Assembly (NCBI RefSeq): GCF_028994805.1 | Contig: NZ_JAJQQP010000007.1 | Span: forward strand, 143,468 to 207,467 | Length of the DNA: 64,000 nt | Source: Promicromonospora iranensis | GTDB taxonomy: Bacteria > Actinomycetota > Actinomycetes > Actinomycetales > Cellulomonadaceae | Reading direction: 5' to 3' | Part shown: positions 44,375-52,793 of the stretch, piece after piece | How positions within the stretch are numbered: position 1 is the stretch's first letter | How the letters are laid out: each line of letters opens with the position of its first letter | Made by a program: the position numbers and the translations under genes | Notes under the pieces: generated by a model | Databases searched by the model: none | Told to the model about the DNA's origin: nothing | The model's input: only the letters and a program-made list of their open reading frames with translations

Positions 44375-45874
44375 TCACAGCGGCTGCGGCCCTGGGAGCA
44401 GTACCGGGATCCCGGCGTCGGCCGCGGCGTCGCGCAGGCCCACGTAGTCGGAGCAGCTGATGGCCACATGGCTGTCGTCCGGCAGCACCAGCCACTGCTT
44501 GCCGTCCCGGAGGAGCGTCCCGACGGCGCTGATCAGCGCCGTCACGGGGACGCTGAACTCCGGGCGGGAGCTGTCGACCGGGCTCAGGTGGGCGTGCCCC
44601 TCCGACAGGGTGAGGACCATGTCACCGGACGGCACCATCGTGCTCGGCGATGGAGGGCTGCTCGGGGTCTCGACCCGGATCATGAATCCCGTGCCGTCCC
44701 GTCCGGCGTCCTGCCGCCCTGACCGGTGCCAGAGGAACAACGTCAGGCACACCACGCCGAGGAACGCGACGCCGGCGAGGAACGTGAGGCCTTTCTCCGG
44801 ATCCCTGAGCATGACGAGCACGCCGACCAGCCCGGAGATGCCGAACAAGAACGCGGCGCCGAACACGACTGTCGCTCGCGACCCTTGTTCGGCGGTGCGC
44901 GCTTCCCGGATGTCCGGACCGGTGTTGGTACGCGCGACCGGTGGACGGTCGGAGGCGACATCCGGGGTGCTCTCCGCCACGGCGGTCGTACCGGGTAGTC
45001 CGTGCAGGAGCTGCCAGCCCATCCACCGGTGCCGCTCCTCGACGTCCTCCCGGGCGAGCCGCTGGACGAGGAAGATCCGCCGGAAGTAACGCCCCAGAGA
45101 GAAAGCCAGGGGCGGCAACGCGGCGAGCAGGTAGGCGACGAGCAGCACCCCGTACTGCCCCGGCTCGAACTCCCACCAGGCCGGCGACATGGCGACCCCG
45201 GCCAGTGCCACGATGAAGGCGAACAGCGGCAGGTACACCCGCGCCACCTCACGTCGACGGACCCGATCGGTGTGCGAACTACTGAAGAAGGCCGCGTCGA
45301 CGAACGGGCGGTCCTCGATCCGCACGTGCAGCCGGGCCCGGTACGGATGGGTCATCTCGGGATCGGTGTCGATGTCACGCTCCTCGCCCACGCCGAGCGG
45401 TCGCTCGGGCAGCTGCAGGACACGAGGGTCGTGGATCGCCCAGGACCAGGCCTTGCGTAGCTCCCACGCCCGGTTCCAGCGACGCCGGTACACGATCCAA
45501 CCGGTCCAGACGACGGCGAGCAGCATGACGCCGGCAACGACCTCCCGGCGACCCGGAGCCGCCACCGGCAGCCCGGACAGTGCCGAGGCGGCGAAGCCCA
45601 CCAGCGGGAACAGGCCCACGGTCTGGAGAACGATCAACAGGCTCCCCGCGAACAGCCGGACCACCGAGAGGTCCACCCGCTCGGCGCGCCACAAGTATCC
45701 GCATGCGGCGTCGTACCAGTCGCCGAAGGTGCCGACAGGCGCTATGTCGTCCGGGTGCGGCGGCAGGCCGCGGGGTGGGCCGTGCGGCTCGAGGGGAACC
45801 ACGCCCCAGTACGTCCTGCGGTCCTTGGCGCCGAGCGGGCCCGCCCACCCGGGTGTCCTGTGGGCGTATCCCAC
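44375..45874 (-). CDS. Large membrane protein of unknown function
   Basis: A 499-residue protein with about six hydrophobic segments in pairs: LFAGSLLIVLQTVGLFPLVG with EVVAGVMLLAVVWTGWIVYR, then VYLPLFAFIVALAGVAM with YGVLLVAYLLAALPPLAFSL, then VVFGAAFLFGISGLVGVLVM with LTFLAGVAFLGVVCLTLFL. The C-terminal ~110 residues are soluble and beta-rich (MVLTLSEGHAHLSPVDSSRP, ISAVGTLLRDGKQWLVLPDD), somewhat like PH-like YcxB domains that follow membrane helices in other actinobacterial proteins; this is tentative. The gene separates intact and decayed pspC copies. No family is assigned. Confidence 0.75.
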   Translation of the reverse strand: MGYAHRTPGWAGPLGAKDRRTYWGVVPLEPHGPPRGLPPHPDDIAPVGTFGDWYDAACGYLWRAERVDLSVVRLFAGSLLIVLQTVGLFPLVGFAASALSGLPVAAPGRREVVAGVMLLAVVWTGWIVYRRRWNRAWELRKAWSWAIHDPRVLQLPERPLGVGEERDIDTDPEMTHPYRARLHVRIEDRPFVDAAFFSSSHTDRVRRREVARVYLPLFAFIVALAGVAMSPAWWEFEPGQYGVLLVAYLLAALPPLAFSLGRYFRRIFLVQRLAREDVEERHRWMGWQLLHGLPGTTAVAESTPDVASDRPPVARTNTGPDIREARTAEQGSRATVVFGAAFLFGISGLVGVLVMLRDPEKGLTFLAGVAFLGVVCLTLFLWHRSGRQDAGRDGTGFMIRVETPSSPPSPSTMVPSGDMVLTLSEGHAHLSPVDSSRPEFSVPVTALISAVGTLLRDGKQWLVLPDDSHVAISCSDYVGLRDAAADAGIPVLLPGPQPL

Positions 45875-45995
45875 TGCCGTCCCTTCCCTCTCGGATCTGA
45901 GGCGTGGCCCCGGAGTCCCTGCTCCGGCCGACCAGCACAGTCAGGCTACGGGGAGTGGACCGCCGATCTCCGTGCGGCTCCGGAATTCACCCTGG

Positions 45996-46132
45996 GATTC
46001 CCAGGGAAGGATCAGGGACCGACCGGAGCGTCACCGGACACTCCCATCCTCACCGTCGCCTCGTTCCTCATCCCGGGACCGCAGCTCCTCGCCTGCATCG
46101 CGTTCTGGATCCTCATGCGCACCGAGGACTGA
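45996..46132 (+). pseudogene. Decayed third copy of the PspC gene
   Basis: Starting at GATTCCCAGGGAAGGATCAG, this stretch repeats the upstream leader of copy 1 (43803 onward), then jumps to the second half of the gene. Translation gives LTVASFLIPGPQLLACIAFW followed by ILMRTED and a stop, closely matching VTVASIFIPGPQFLAYIAFW in copy 1. The start codon and the first ~38 codons are gone, so a deletion fused the leader to the helix region. Confidence 0.8.
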
Positions 46133-46207
46133 GCACCCACCTCCGACACGCCCGGCCAGGGGCTTTTCGCCCGGCCCTCTGGGCGTGTCGCCGGATGGCC
46201 TGCAACA

Positions 46208-46218
46208 CTTGCAGCAAG
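46208..46218. promoter_or_regulatory. CTTGCAGCAAG operator-like palindrome upstream of the amylase gene
   Basis: An 11-base dyad about 60 bases before the alpha-amylase start. LacI-family maltose regulators of Streptomyces (MalR/Reg1) recognise CTTGCAG-type sites in front of amylase genes, as I recall. TGCAACACTTGCAGCAAG also gives partial direct repeats. The rest of the 405-base gap (45875-46279) holds only the pspC remnant. Confidence 0.6.
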
Positions 46219-46279
46219 ATCCGGAAACAGCCGTGCAACGCCGCACGCGCCTCAGCCCGGCCGACGCCAAGGAGCCGCA

Positions 46280-47713
46280 ATGACGCGCCATCCGAACGTG
46301 CCCCGACGCCTGCTCGCCACCCTGACAACGCTCGCTGCTGCACTCAGCCTGAGCCTGGTCGCGACCGCCCCCTCCGCCGGAACGGCCCGGGCCGCCACAC
46401 CGGCGCACGGCGACGGCGACGTCATCCTGAACATGTTCCAGTGGACCTGGGACTCGGTCGCCGCGGAGTGCAGAAACGTCGTCGGCCCGGCCGGCTTCGG
46501 CTACGTCCAGGTGTCCCCGCCGATGGAGCACGTCCGCGGCTCCCAGTGGTGGACGTCGTACCAGCCGGTGAGCTATCGGATCGAGTCGAAGCTCGGGACC
46601 CGTGCCGAGTTCGCGAACATGGTCGCCGCCTGCGACGCCGCCGGGGTGGGCGTGATCGCGGACGCCGTCGTGAACCACATGGCAGGAGCCGGCCGGTCGG
46701 GGACCGGTGTGGCCGGCACCGCGTACTCGGACGACAACTTCACCGGCACGTACAGCGCCGCGGACTTCAACGACTGCCGCACCGACATCTCCGACTACAC
46801 CAACCGGTATCAGGTGCAGAACTGCCGCCTGGTCGCTCTGCAGGACCTGCGCACCGGCTCCGACTACGTGCGCGGCAGGCTGGCGGCATACCTCGACGAC
46901 CTGGTCTCGCTCGGCGTCGACGGGTTCCGCATCGACGCGTCGAAGCACGTCCCGGCGTCGGACCTGGAGGCGATCAAGTCGCGGATGCGGAACCCGAACG
47001 TCTTCTGGGTGCACGAGGTGATCGGTGCCGCCGGCGAGCCGATCCAGCCGTCCGAGTACCTGGGCAGCGGTGACGCGCACGAGTTCGACTACGCCCGGCA
47101 GCTCAGGCACGACTTCGACGGGCAGATCAAGAACCTGCGCTTCGTCGGTGACGGCAAGCTGCGGTCCGACCGGGCGGGCGTGTTCGTGGACAACCACGAC
47201 ACCGAGCGCAACGGGGAGTCGATGAGCTACAAGTGGGGCGCCAAGTACGTGCTGGCCAACACGTTCCTGCTGTCGTGGCCGTACGGGTCGCCCACCGTGT
47301 ACTCCGGCTACGAGTTCTCGAACACCGACGCCGGCGCGCCCGGCGCCACCGAGACCTCGATACCCGACGCGACCTGCGGCGCCGGACGGTGGACCTGCAC
47401 CCAGCGCTGGACGGAGGTGCGCGGCATGGTCGGGTTCCACAACGCGGTGTCCGGCACCCAGGTCACGAACTGGTGGGACGACGGCGGCAACCTCATCGCC
47501 TACGGCCGCGGCAGCCGGGGATACGTGGTCCTGAACAACACCGGATCCGCGGTGCAGCGTTCGTTCCAGACGTCGCTTCCGGCGGGCACGTACTGCGACG
47601 TCGTCGCGTCGTCGAACTGCTCGGTGACGCGAACCGTCAACGGGAACGGCTGGTTCACAGCATCGATCCCGGCGTACGGCGCCCTGGCCCTCCACGTGAA
47701 CGCCCGAGGCTAG
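46280..47713 (+). CDS. amyA: Secreted alpha-amylase (GH13)
   Basis: A 477-residue secreted amylase that hydrolyses starch. The signal peptide ends near GTARAATPA. The (beta/alpha)8 domain shows VIADAVVNHMAG (region I), GFRIDASKH with the nucleophile Asp near 219 (region II), FWVHEVIG with the acid/base Glu (region III) and FVDNHDTERNG (region IV). A C-terminal all-beta domain (RGYVVLNNTGSAVQRSFQTS) completes it. The starch-binding CBM20 found in many Streptomyces amylases is absent. AAGGAG lies five bases before the ATG. An operator-like palindrome upstream suggests control by maltodextrin. Confidence 0.95.
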   Translation: MTRHPNVPRRLLATLTTLAAALSLSLVATAPSAGTARAATPAHGDGDVILNMFQWTWDSVAAECRNVVGPAGFGYVQVSPPMEHVRGSQWWTSYQPVSYRIESKLGTRAEFANMVAACDAAGVGVIADAVVNHMAGAGRSGTGVAGTAYSDDNFTGTYSAADFNDCRTDISDYTNRYQVQNCRLVALQDLRTGSDYVRGRLAAYLDDLVSLGVDGFRIDASKHVPASDLEAIKSRMRNPNVFWVHEVIGAAGEPIQPSEYLGSGDAHEFDYARQLRHDFDGQIKNLRFVGDGKLRSDRAGVFVDNHDTERNGESMSYKWGAKYVLANTFLLSWPYGSPTVYSGYEFSNTDAGAPGATETSIPDATCGAGRWTCTQRWTEVRGMVGFHNAVSGTQVTNWWDDGGNLIAYGRGSRGYVVLNNTGSAVQRSFQTSLPAGTYCDVVASSNCSVTRTVNGNGWFTASIPAYGALALHVNARG

Positions 47714-47725
47714 GACCAGCAGATT

Positions 47726-47792
47726 CTCGTTGTGGGCGTGACCGTTGCGGCTACGTGCCGGTTTTGGGAACAACGATCACGCCCACAACGAG
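47726..47792. terminator. Bidirectional terminator between amylase and phytase-family genes
   Basis: Twenty-two-base arms (47726-47747, 47771-47792) with one mismatch and a 23-base loop, between two converging stop codons. Confidence 0.75.
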
Positions 47793-47798
47793 GGGTTG

Positions 47799-50243
47799 TC
47801 AGCGGAACAGCTTGCGGGCCTTGCCCAGGTCGAGGAAGACCGACTCGCCGGTCGCGTCCTCCACACCGTCGTTGTCGGTCACCGCGTACACGTGACCGTC
47901 GCCGCCGATCGTGAGGCCCTCGAGCTTCTCCTGCGCCCACCCGTTGGTCGCCCGCAGCGCGGGCAGGACGTCGATCGCGAGCTCCTTGTCGAGCATCGTC
48001 ACGCCCTCCGACGACGCACGCCGCGGCAGGTCCACCGTGTACACGGCCTTGAGCGCCGCCGCCGGGCCGTTGAGCTTGTCCCGCTCGATGACCGCGAGCG
48101 TGTCGCGATCCACCATCGTGACCTCGGACAGGCCCACCCAGTCGCCGGCGGCCGTCGGCGCGGACAGCGGGTAACCGAACCAGGTCCACTCGCCGGTCGC
48201 GACGTCGTAGCGCCCGATGCGGGCATAGCCGCCCACACCGTCGTCGCTGGTCAGGCCCCGCTGGAGCGCAACGAACAGGTGCTCGCCGGTGCGGTCCACG
48301 GTCCCGGTCACGCCCTCGATGCCCCACTTGCCGAGTCCGGCGGCGACGCCGTCGGGCAGGCTGACGCGCTCCTCGACCCGGCCCGACGCCGACACGCGGA
48401 CCAGCGCGTTCTCGGTACCGGTCGCGCCCTCGACGCCCAGCCAGAAGCCGCCGGTCCGACCCTTGGCCGACGGCCGGGCCCAGATGCCCTCGGCGTCCAG
48501 GCCTACGGGCTCGCCGTCCTCGGTGACGACGATCTCGCGATCGATCACCACCGGACGGGCCTTCTTGCCGCGCTGGCCGGCCGTCGAGACGGAGAGGATC
48601 GACGTCGGCGACTTCGCGGCGTCAGTCACGGTCCACAGCCGGTCGCGCTTCGCCGGGTCGGCCGAGAGCGCTCCGAGCGCCGTCCACCCGATCGGCTTCG
48701 ACGCGCCGGTCGCCGTCCGGACGTCGGCCGACACGATCGACGGGAACGCGGGCGATCCCGCGGCGGCGGAGTACCGCTTGCCCTTGCCGAACAGCGACAC
48801 CGAAGCGCGGACGCCGTCCTTCGCCGAGTCCTCCTCGGAGGACACGACGAGCAGGTTCCGCGCCGGTACCGGGAGGATGCCTTCCGGGCCGTTCGTCGTG
48901 GCCAGGACCTGCACGAACCGCGGGGAAGCCGGGTCGGACACGTCGTAGACCGCCACGAAGTTGGACCGCTCGGAGCCCACGAACGCGTAGCGGACGCCGT
49001 CGAGCGTGGCCACCGCGAGCCCTTCCATCTCCACGCCCTTCTTGCCGGCGCGGTCGTCGTTGTGCAGGCCCACGCGCACGGCGAGCTCCTCGAGCTGGGT
49101 GCCGGCGTCCCACACGACGTCGCCCGTCGCAGCCTCGAAGACCGTCCAGCCGCGCGTGCCACCCTTCCAGTCACCCTCGTTCGCGGTGGCGACGTGCTCG
49201 TCGTCGACCCAGCCGATCGCGTCGGGCTCACGCGGAGCCGCCTCGAGGGAGCCGGTCTGGTCGATGGCACCGTCGTCGGCGACGTCCACGCCCTCCAGCG
49301 CGACGTCACCCGCCGAGAACACGTTCTCGAGCTCGCCGGACACGACGTCGAGCACGGCGATGCCGTTGTTCTCCTGGAGTGTCACCGCGACCTTGGTGTC
49401 GGACGGGTTGATCGACACGTACTCCGGCTCGGCGTCCTGCGGGGTGTCGAGGCCTGCCGCGGAGAGCGCAGCCACGTCGAGCTCGACAGGACGGGTCTGC
49501 CAGGTCGCCGGGTCCGCGCTCGGGAGATCCACGAACTGCAGGAACCCGGCAGGCGCCTGCGGCAGGTCGCCCTCCTCGCCCTCGCCTGTGTCGGCCAGCA
49601 CGTCCTCGTCGCGCTGGTTCTCCATCGCGATGACGGCGTGCGCGCCGTCGTGCGTGACGGCTATCGAGTCGGGCTGACCACCCAGGTCGATCGAGCGCAC
49701 GCGGGTGCGCGTCGCGAGGTCGACGACGTCGAGACGGCCCGACGGCGAGGTGAAGGATGTCGAGCTGTCGACCACGACGAGCACGTAGTCACCGACGATG
49801 GCGACCGACGTCGGCTCGTCGTGCTGCGAACCGAGCTCGGCGAGCGACAGGGAGCCGAGACCCCGCGGCGCCGCGGGGTCGCTGATGTCGAGGAACCCGA
49901 TGCGGCGCGCGGCGGCGTCTGTGTGGACGAGGGTGTTGCCGTCCTCGCTGATCGCGGAGATCTCGGCGACCGTCTCGTCGGCGGGGTCGACGTCGGCGGG
50001 AGCGTTCAGGAAGACGGGGTAGGTGGCGAGGCGGTGGAAGGTCTCGCCGGGACGGGTCGACCCGGCTCCCGGGGCCGAGCCGACACCGTTGACCGAGCTT
50101 GTCGAGACCCCGAAGGCTCCCGTCGAGCCTGTCGCGGCTTGCTGACCGACCGCGAAAGCCGGAAATGCGCTCAACCCCAGTGCGAGGGCAGCGCCAGAAG
50201 CGATGAATGCCGCATGGCGGCGGTTGGGAGACACACGGGGCAC
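47799..50243 (-). CDS. Secreted esterase-like phytase-family/beta-propeller protein
   Basis: An 814-residue exported protein. The signal peptide (AAFIASGAALALGLSAFPAF) ends at FAVG. Residues ~60-470 form a repetitive beta-propeller in the choice-of-anchor I style: RIGFLDISDPAAPRGLGSLS, DEPTSVAIVGDYVLVVV, GGQPDSIAVTHDGAHAVIAM, NEGDWKGGTRGW. Residues ~480-814 match the esterase-like activity of phytase domain: LDAEGIWARP, GKWGIEGVTG, LFVALQRGL, QEKLEGLTIGGDGHVYAVTD. The true reaction is unknown; phosphate release is only suggested by the family name. GTG start. The linker at residues ~36-52 is encoded by copies of a dispersed repeat (50091-50136). Confidence 0.82.
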   Translation of the reverse strand: MPRVSPNRRHAAFIASGAALALGLSAFPAFAVGQQAATGSTGAFGVSTSSVNGVGSAPGAGSTRPGETFHRLATYPVFLNAPADVDPADETVAEISAISEDGNTLVHTDAAARRIGFLDISDPAAPRGLGSLSLAELGSQHDEPTSVAIVGDYVLVVVDSSTSFTSPSGRLDVVDLATRTRVRSIDLGGQPDSIAVTHDGAHAVIAMENQRDEDVLADTGEGEEGDLPQAPAGFLQFVDLPSADPATWQTRPVELDVAALSAAGLDTPQDAEPEYVSINPSDTKVAVTLQENNGIAVLDVVSGELENVFSAGDVALEGVDVADDGAIDQTGSLEAAPREPDAIGWVDDEHVATANEGDWKGGTRGWTVFEAATGDVVWDAGTQLEELAVRVGLHNDDRAGKKGVEMEGLAVATLDGVRYAFVGSERSNFVAVYDVSDPASPRFVQVLATTNGPEGILPVPARNLLVVSSEEDSAKDGVRASVSLFGKGKRYSAAAGSPAFPSIVSADVRTATGASKPIGWTALGALSADPAKRDRLWTVTDAAKSPTSILSVSTAGQRGKKARPVVIDREIVVTEDGEPVGLDAEGIWARPSAKGRTGGFWLGVEGATGTENALVRVSASGRVEERVSLPDGVAAGLGKWGIEGVTGTVDRTGEHLFVALQRGLTSDDGVGGYARIGRYDVATGEWTWFGYPLSAPTAAGDWVGLSEVTMVDRDTLAVIERDKLNGPAAALKAVYTVDLPRRASSEGVTMLDKELAIDVLPALRATNGWAQEKLEGLTIGGDGHVYAVTDNDGVEDATGESVFLDLGKARKLFR

Positions 50244-50436
50244 CGTCGCGTGGCTCGGTATCGCGCCGAGGGACCGCAGTTGTCGCGGGGATGTCCCCGA
50301 GATGAACTTCCGCGGTCCCCGGACGCATTCCGATCAGATTTCGCGCTCGGCCGTCTCGTCCGCGATGGGAAGAGGGGGCTCGCCGTGGCTCGTCATGAGT
50401 CCTGGTCCTACCCCGATACGACGCCGGCCAGCGCCT

Positions 50437-50820
50437 CTACAGAGACAGCCGTGCCGGATCCAGGACCGCGTCCGACCAGAGGACGCCGTTCCCGTCCAGT
50501 ACCCAGGTCGCACTCGGCCGATCCTCTGCGATCACCTGCACCCACTCCACGAACTTCTCGGCAGACCGGCACTCGGCCCAGCAGGAGGTGGCCGTGGTGA
50601 ACTCGGGAACGGCAGTGGCGTCGCCCTTGATCTCCTCGGGCTCCTCGCTCAGGTCGTACTCGAACTCCTTGCCGAGCTTGCCGTAGACGGTGAACAGCGT
50701 CCCGTCAGAACCAGTGACCTGCACGGCATTCTCGCCGGGCAGACCGCCGTGCGCCACGAGCACTCGCTCGATCTGTTCGAAAAGGTCCTCGTCCCCAGAG
50801 ACGATGAAAGCCCCGTTCAT
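50437..50820 (-). CDS. Probable immunity protein for the adjacent toxin
   Basis: A 127-residue acidic protein of no recognised family (FIVSGDEDLFEQIERVLVAH, then EYDLSEEPEEIKGD and VEWVQVIAEDRPSATWVLDG). It has no signal, helix or metal motif. It starts 16 bases after the stop of the polymorphic toxin gene and has its own AGGAG site, the usual place for a cognate immunity gene. An acidic protein suits binding to a nuclease. The role is inferred from position only. Confidence 0.65.
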   Translation of the reverse strand: MNGAFIVSGDEDLFEQIERVLVAHGGLPGENAVQVTGSDGTLFTVYGKLGKEFEYDLSEEPEEIKGDATAVPEFTTATSCWAECRSAEKFVEWVQVIAEDRPSATWVLDGNGVLWSDAVLDPARLSL

Positions 50821-50836
50821 CCTGATGAGCTCCTAG

Positions 50837-52579
50837 TTACGGTGTGATGTGGGCGATGAGGTCTTCGGTCTTCGTGAAGATCAGATTTCCATCACGCGCC
50901 GCCTGGGCTATCGCCCCCGGTCGGGGGTTGTCTGGCGCAAAGCCTATGCAGTCGCGGCCCGTGGTGGCCTTGGTCTTCTCGATCTGTCCACCGAGACCTC
51001 GGGCTTGGTCCTTCTTGACCTGAATAACGAGGCCATCGTTCAGCTCGATGTCGATCTCCCGCTTGAACCCCTTGTGCGGGCCGCTCGTCATGGGGATCTC
51101 GTGATTGATGGCCTTGACCCGGCCGGGGAATGCGGCGTCGATGTCGTTGGCGAGTTTCCCGACGTGCGCGTCGGTGGACGTCCAGACACGCGGTGCCGCT
51201 CCGCCGCCGTGGTTGTTGTGGACCAGGACGGGTGTGTCGCCGGCCTGGACGTAGTAGTTGAGGCTGTTCTCGACATGGAAGTTGTAGACGTTCTCGATGT
51301 CTGCGAGGTCGCGTTCCTCGATGTTGACCGCTTCCAGGACGGTCGTGCCCTCGGGCGTGACCAGGACGTCGCCGGGGCGCAGGTTCCCGGCCATCTGCCA
51401 GCCCTTGTCCTGGACCATGAACGGATGCTCCGCCGTGGTGGAGACCACGGACTCGTTGATGGTCAGGTGATGCAGGGCGACGGTCTGGTGCACGAAGGTC
51501 TCGGCGACCAGCTGCAGCTCGTCCAGCCCGGTGACGAGGTTGCGGGTCCAGACCTTGTCCCCGACGACGATGTCCTCGATCGGCTTGGTGCCGTCCGCGG
51601 TCAGGACCGGGGTGCCGGCCACGAAGCAGGCCCCGAACCCGAGCTTGCAGTTCTTACCCGACGCCAACCCCTGCTTCATCGCACCCTTGCTGATCCCCTT
51701 GGCCACCCCGGTCGCAGCCTTCGCCGCAGCACCCAGCCCGATGAGGGAGAGTGCGGCACCGGCGATCGCGAGGCCGGCTTCGGCCCAGGAACGTTCCCCG
51801 GTCGCCGCGAGCGTGATGTTCGCGACCGCGCTCACTATGGCGGCGACCGCCGCGATGACCAGGAGCACCCCGGCCAGGGCGGTACCGACGACGGGGATGA
51901 ACGCGACGATGATCGCGAGGATCCCCGCGATGGTGGAGATCATGTCGGCGATGTCCGCGATCGCGGCGACGAGCTTGGAACCCCAGTTGTCCCACCACCC
52001 ATCATTGAGATCATCCGAGGACGTGATCTCCTCGATCCGGTCGATCGCATGCTCCGCCGCCCGGTCGCGGTCCGAGACCGCGGACTCGATCGTCGACTTC
52101 GCCGACGAGATCACACCCGCCGCCTGGTCGGCCTCACCACCGGCCTGGTCGGCCTTCTGCTCGTACTCGCGCTTCTCCGTCTCGTCCTTCGCCGAGTCAG
52201 CCAGGTCCTGCCACCGGTCCTTCGACCCCGATGCCGCCTGCACCTGATCCTGCGCATCACGGGCCTGGTCCAACGCGGTCAGCGTCTCGGACTGCACCCG
52301 TTCCAGGGAGGAGGCGTACCCGACCAGGGCTTCCCCGGCGGCGACGTACCGGCCGTGCGCCTTACGGATCTCCCCGATGGTGTCTTCCTTCGTCGCCATC
52401 AACGCATCCACAGCCTGCGAGACCGTGCCGTCCACATCCAACCGCGACATCGAGGAGGCGGCGTTGTCGATCGAGGACGCGACCTCCAGATACTCCTGCC
52501 CACCCGAGAGCACCAGCACCGGGTCACCCGGCGTCGGATCAGCGTCCAACCCCACCGGCGACCAATCAGACGGCCTCAT
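50837..52579 (-). CDS. Polymorphic toxin with HINT domain and nuclease-like C-terminus
   Basis: A 580-residue multidomain toxin. Residues 1-200 are helical and polar (EYLEVASSIDNAASSMSRLD, VGYASSLERVQSETLTAL), like WXG/LXG-type export domains. Residues ~205-300 are strongly hydrophobic (AGILAIIVAFIPVVGTALAG). A pretoxin HINT domain spans ~318-450: CFVAGTPVLTADGTKPIEDI, TTAEHPFMV and terminal DTPVLVHNN; HINT may release the tip. The final ~130 residues contain KREIDIELNDGLVIQVKKDQ, an E-x-D...E...QxK pattern of PD-(D/E)XK nucleases. ATG at 52579 with AGGTG upstream. Secretion through a type VII-like route is inferred. Confidence 0.85.
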   Translation of the reverse strand: MRPSDWSPVGLDADPTPGDPVLVLSGGQEYLEVASSIDNAASSMSRLDVDGTVSQAVDALMATKEDTIGEIRKAHGRYVAAGEALVGYASSLERVQSETLTALDQARDAQDQVQAASGSKDRWQDLADSAKDETEKREYEQKADQAGGEADQAAGVISSAKSTIESAVSDRDRAAEHAIDRIEEITSSDDLNDGWWDNWGSKLVAAIADIADMISTIAGILAIIVAFIPVVGTALAGVLLVIAAVAAIVSAVANITLAATGERSWAEAGLAIAGAALSLIGLGAAAKAATGVAKGISKGAMKQGLASGKNCKLGFGACFVAGTPVLTADGTKPIEDIVVGDKVWTRNLVTGLDELQLVAETFVHQTVALHHLTINESVVSTTAEHPFMVQDKGWQMAGNLRPGDVLVTPEGTTVLEAVNIEERDLADIENVYNFHVENSLNYYVQAGDTPVLVHNNHGGGAAPRVWTSTDAHVGKLANDIDAAFPGRVKAINHEIPMTSGPHKGFKREIDIELNDGLVIQVKKDQARGLGGQIEKTKATTGRDCIGFAPDNPRPGAIAQAARDGNLIFTKTEDLIAHITP

Positions 52580-52793
52580 CGCACTACACCTGCACTGACT
52601 CCACCGACACACGGATCCATCACGGAACCACCTCCGACCAGGGAGAATATCCACGGGCGGACACCCACACCATGGATAGCACTCCCCATGGCACGCGGGC
52701 TCCGGCGTACTCCGCGGACCGCCCGCTCGCACTCGCCCGGGCCCGCGCCGTCGTCGCCCACCACGGCGGTGGGTGGGCAACTACTGTGAGCGA

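Noticed and set aside
50837-52579. HINT domain as a true intein
   Set aside because: It lies near the C-terminus before a toxin tip, with no interrupted host protein, matching pretoxin HINT use.
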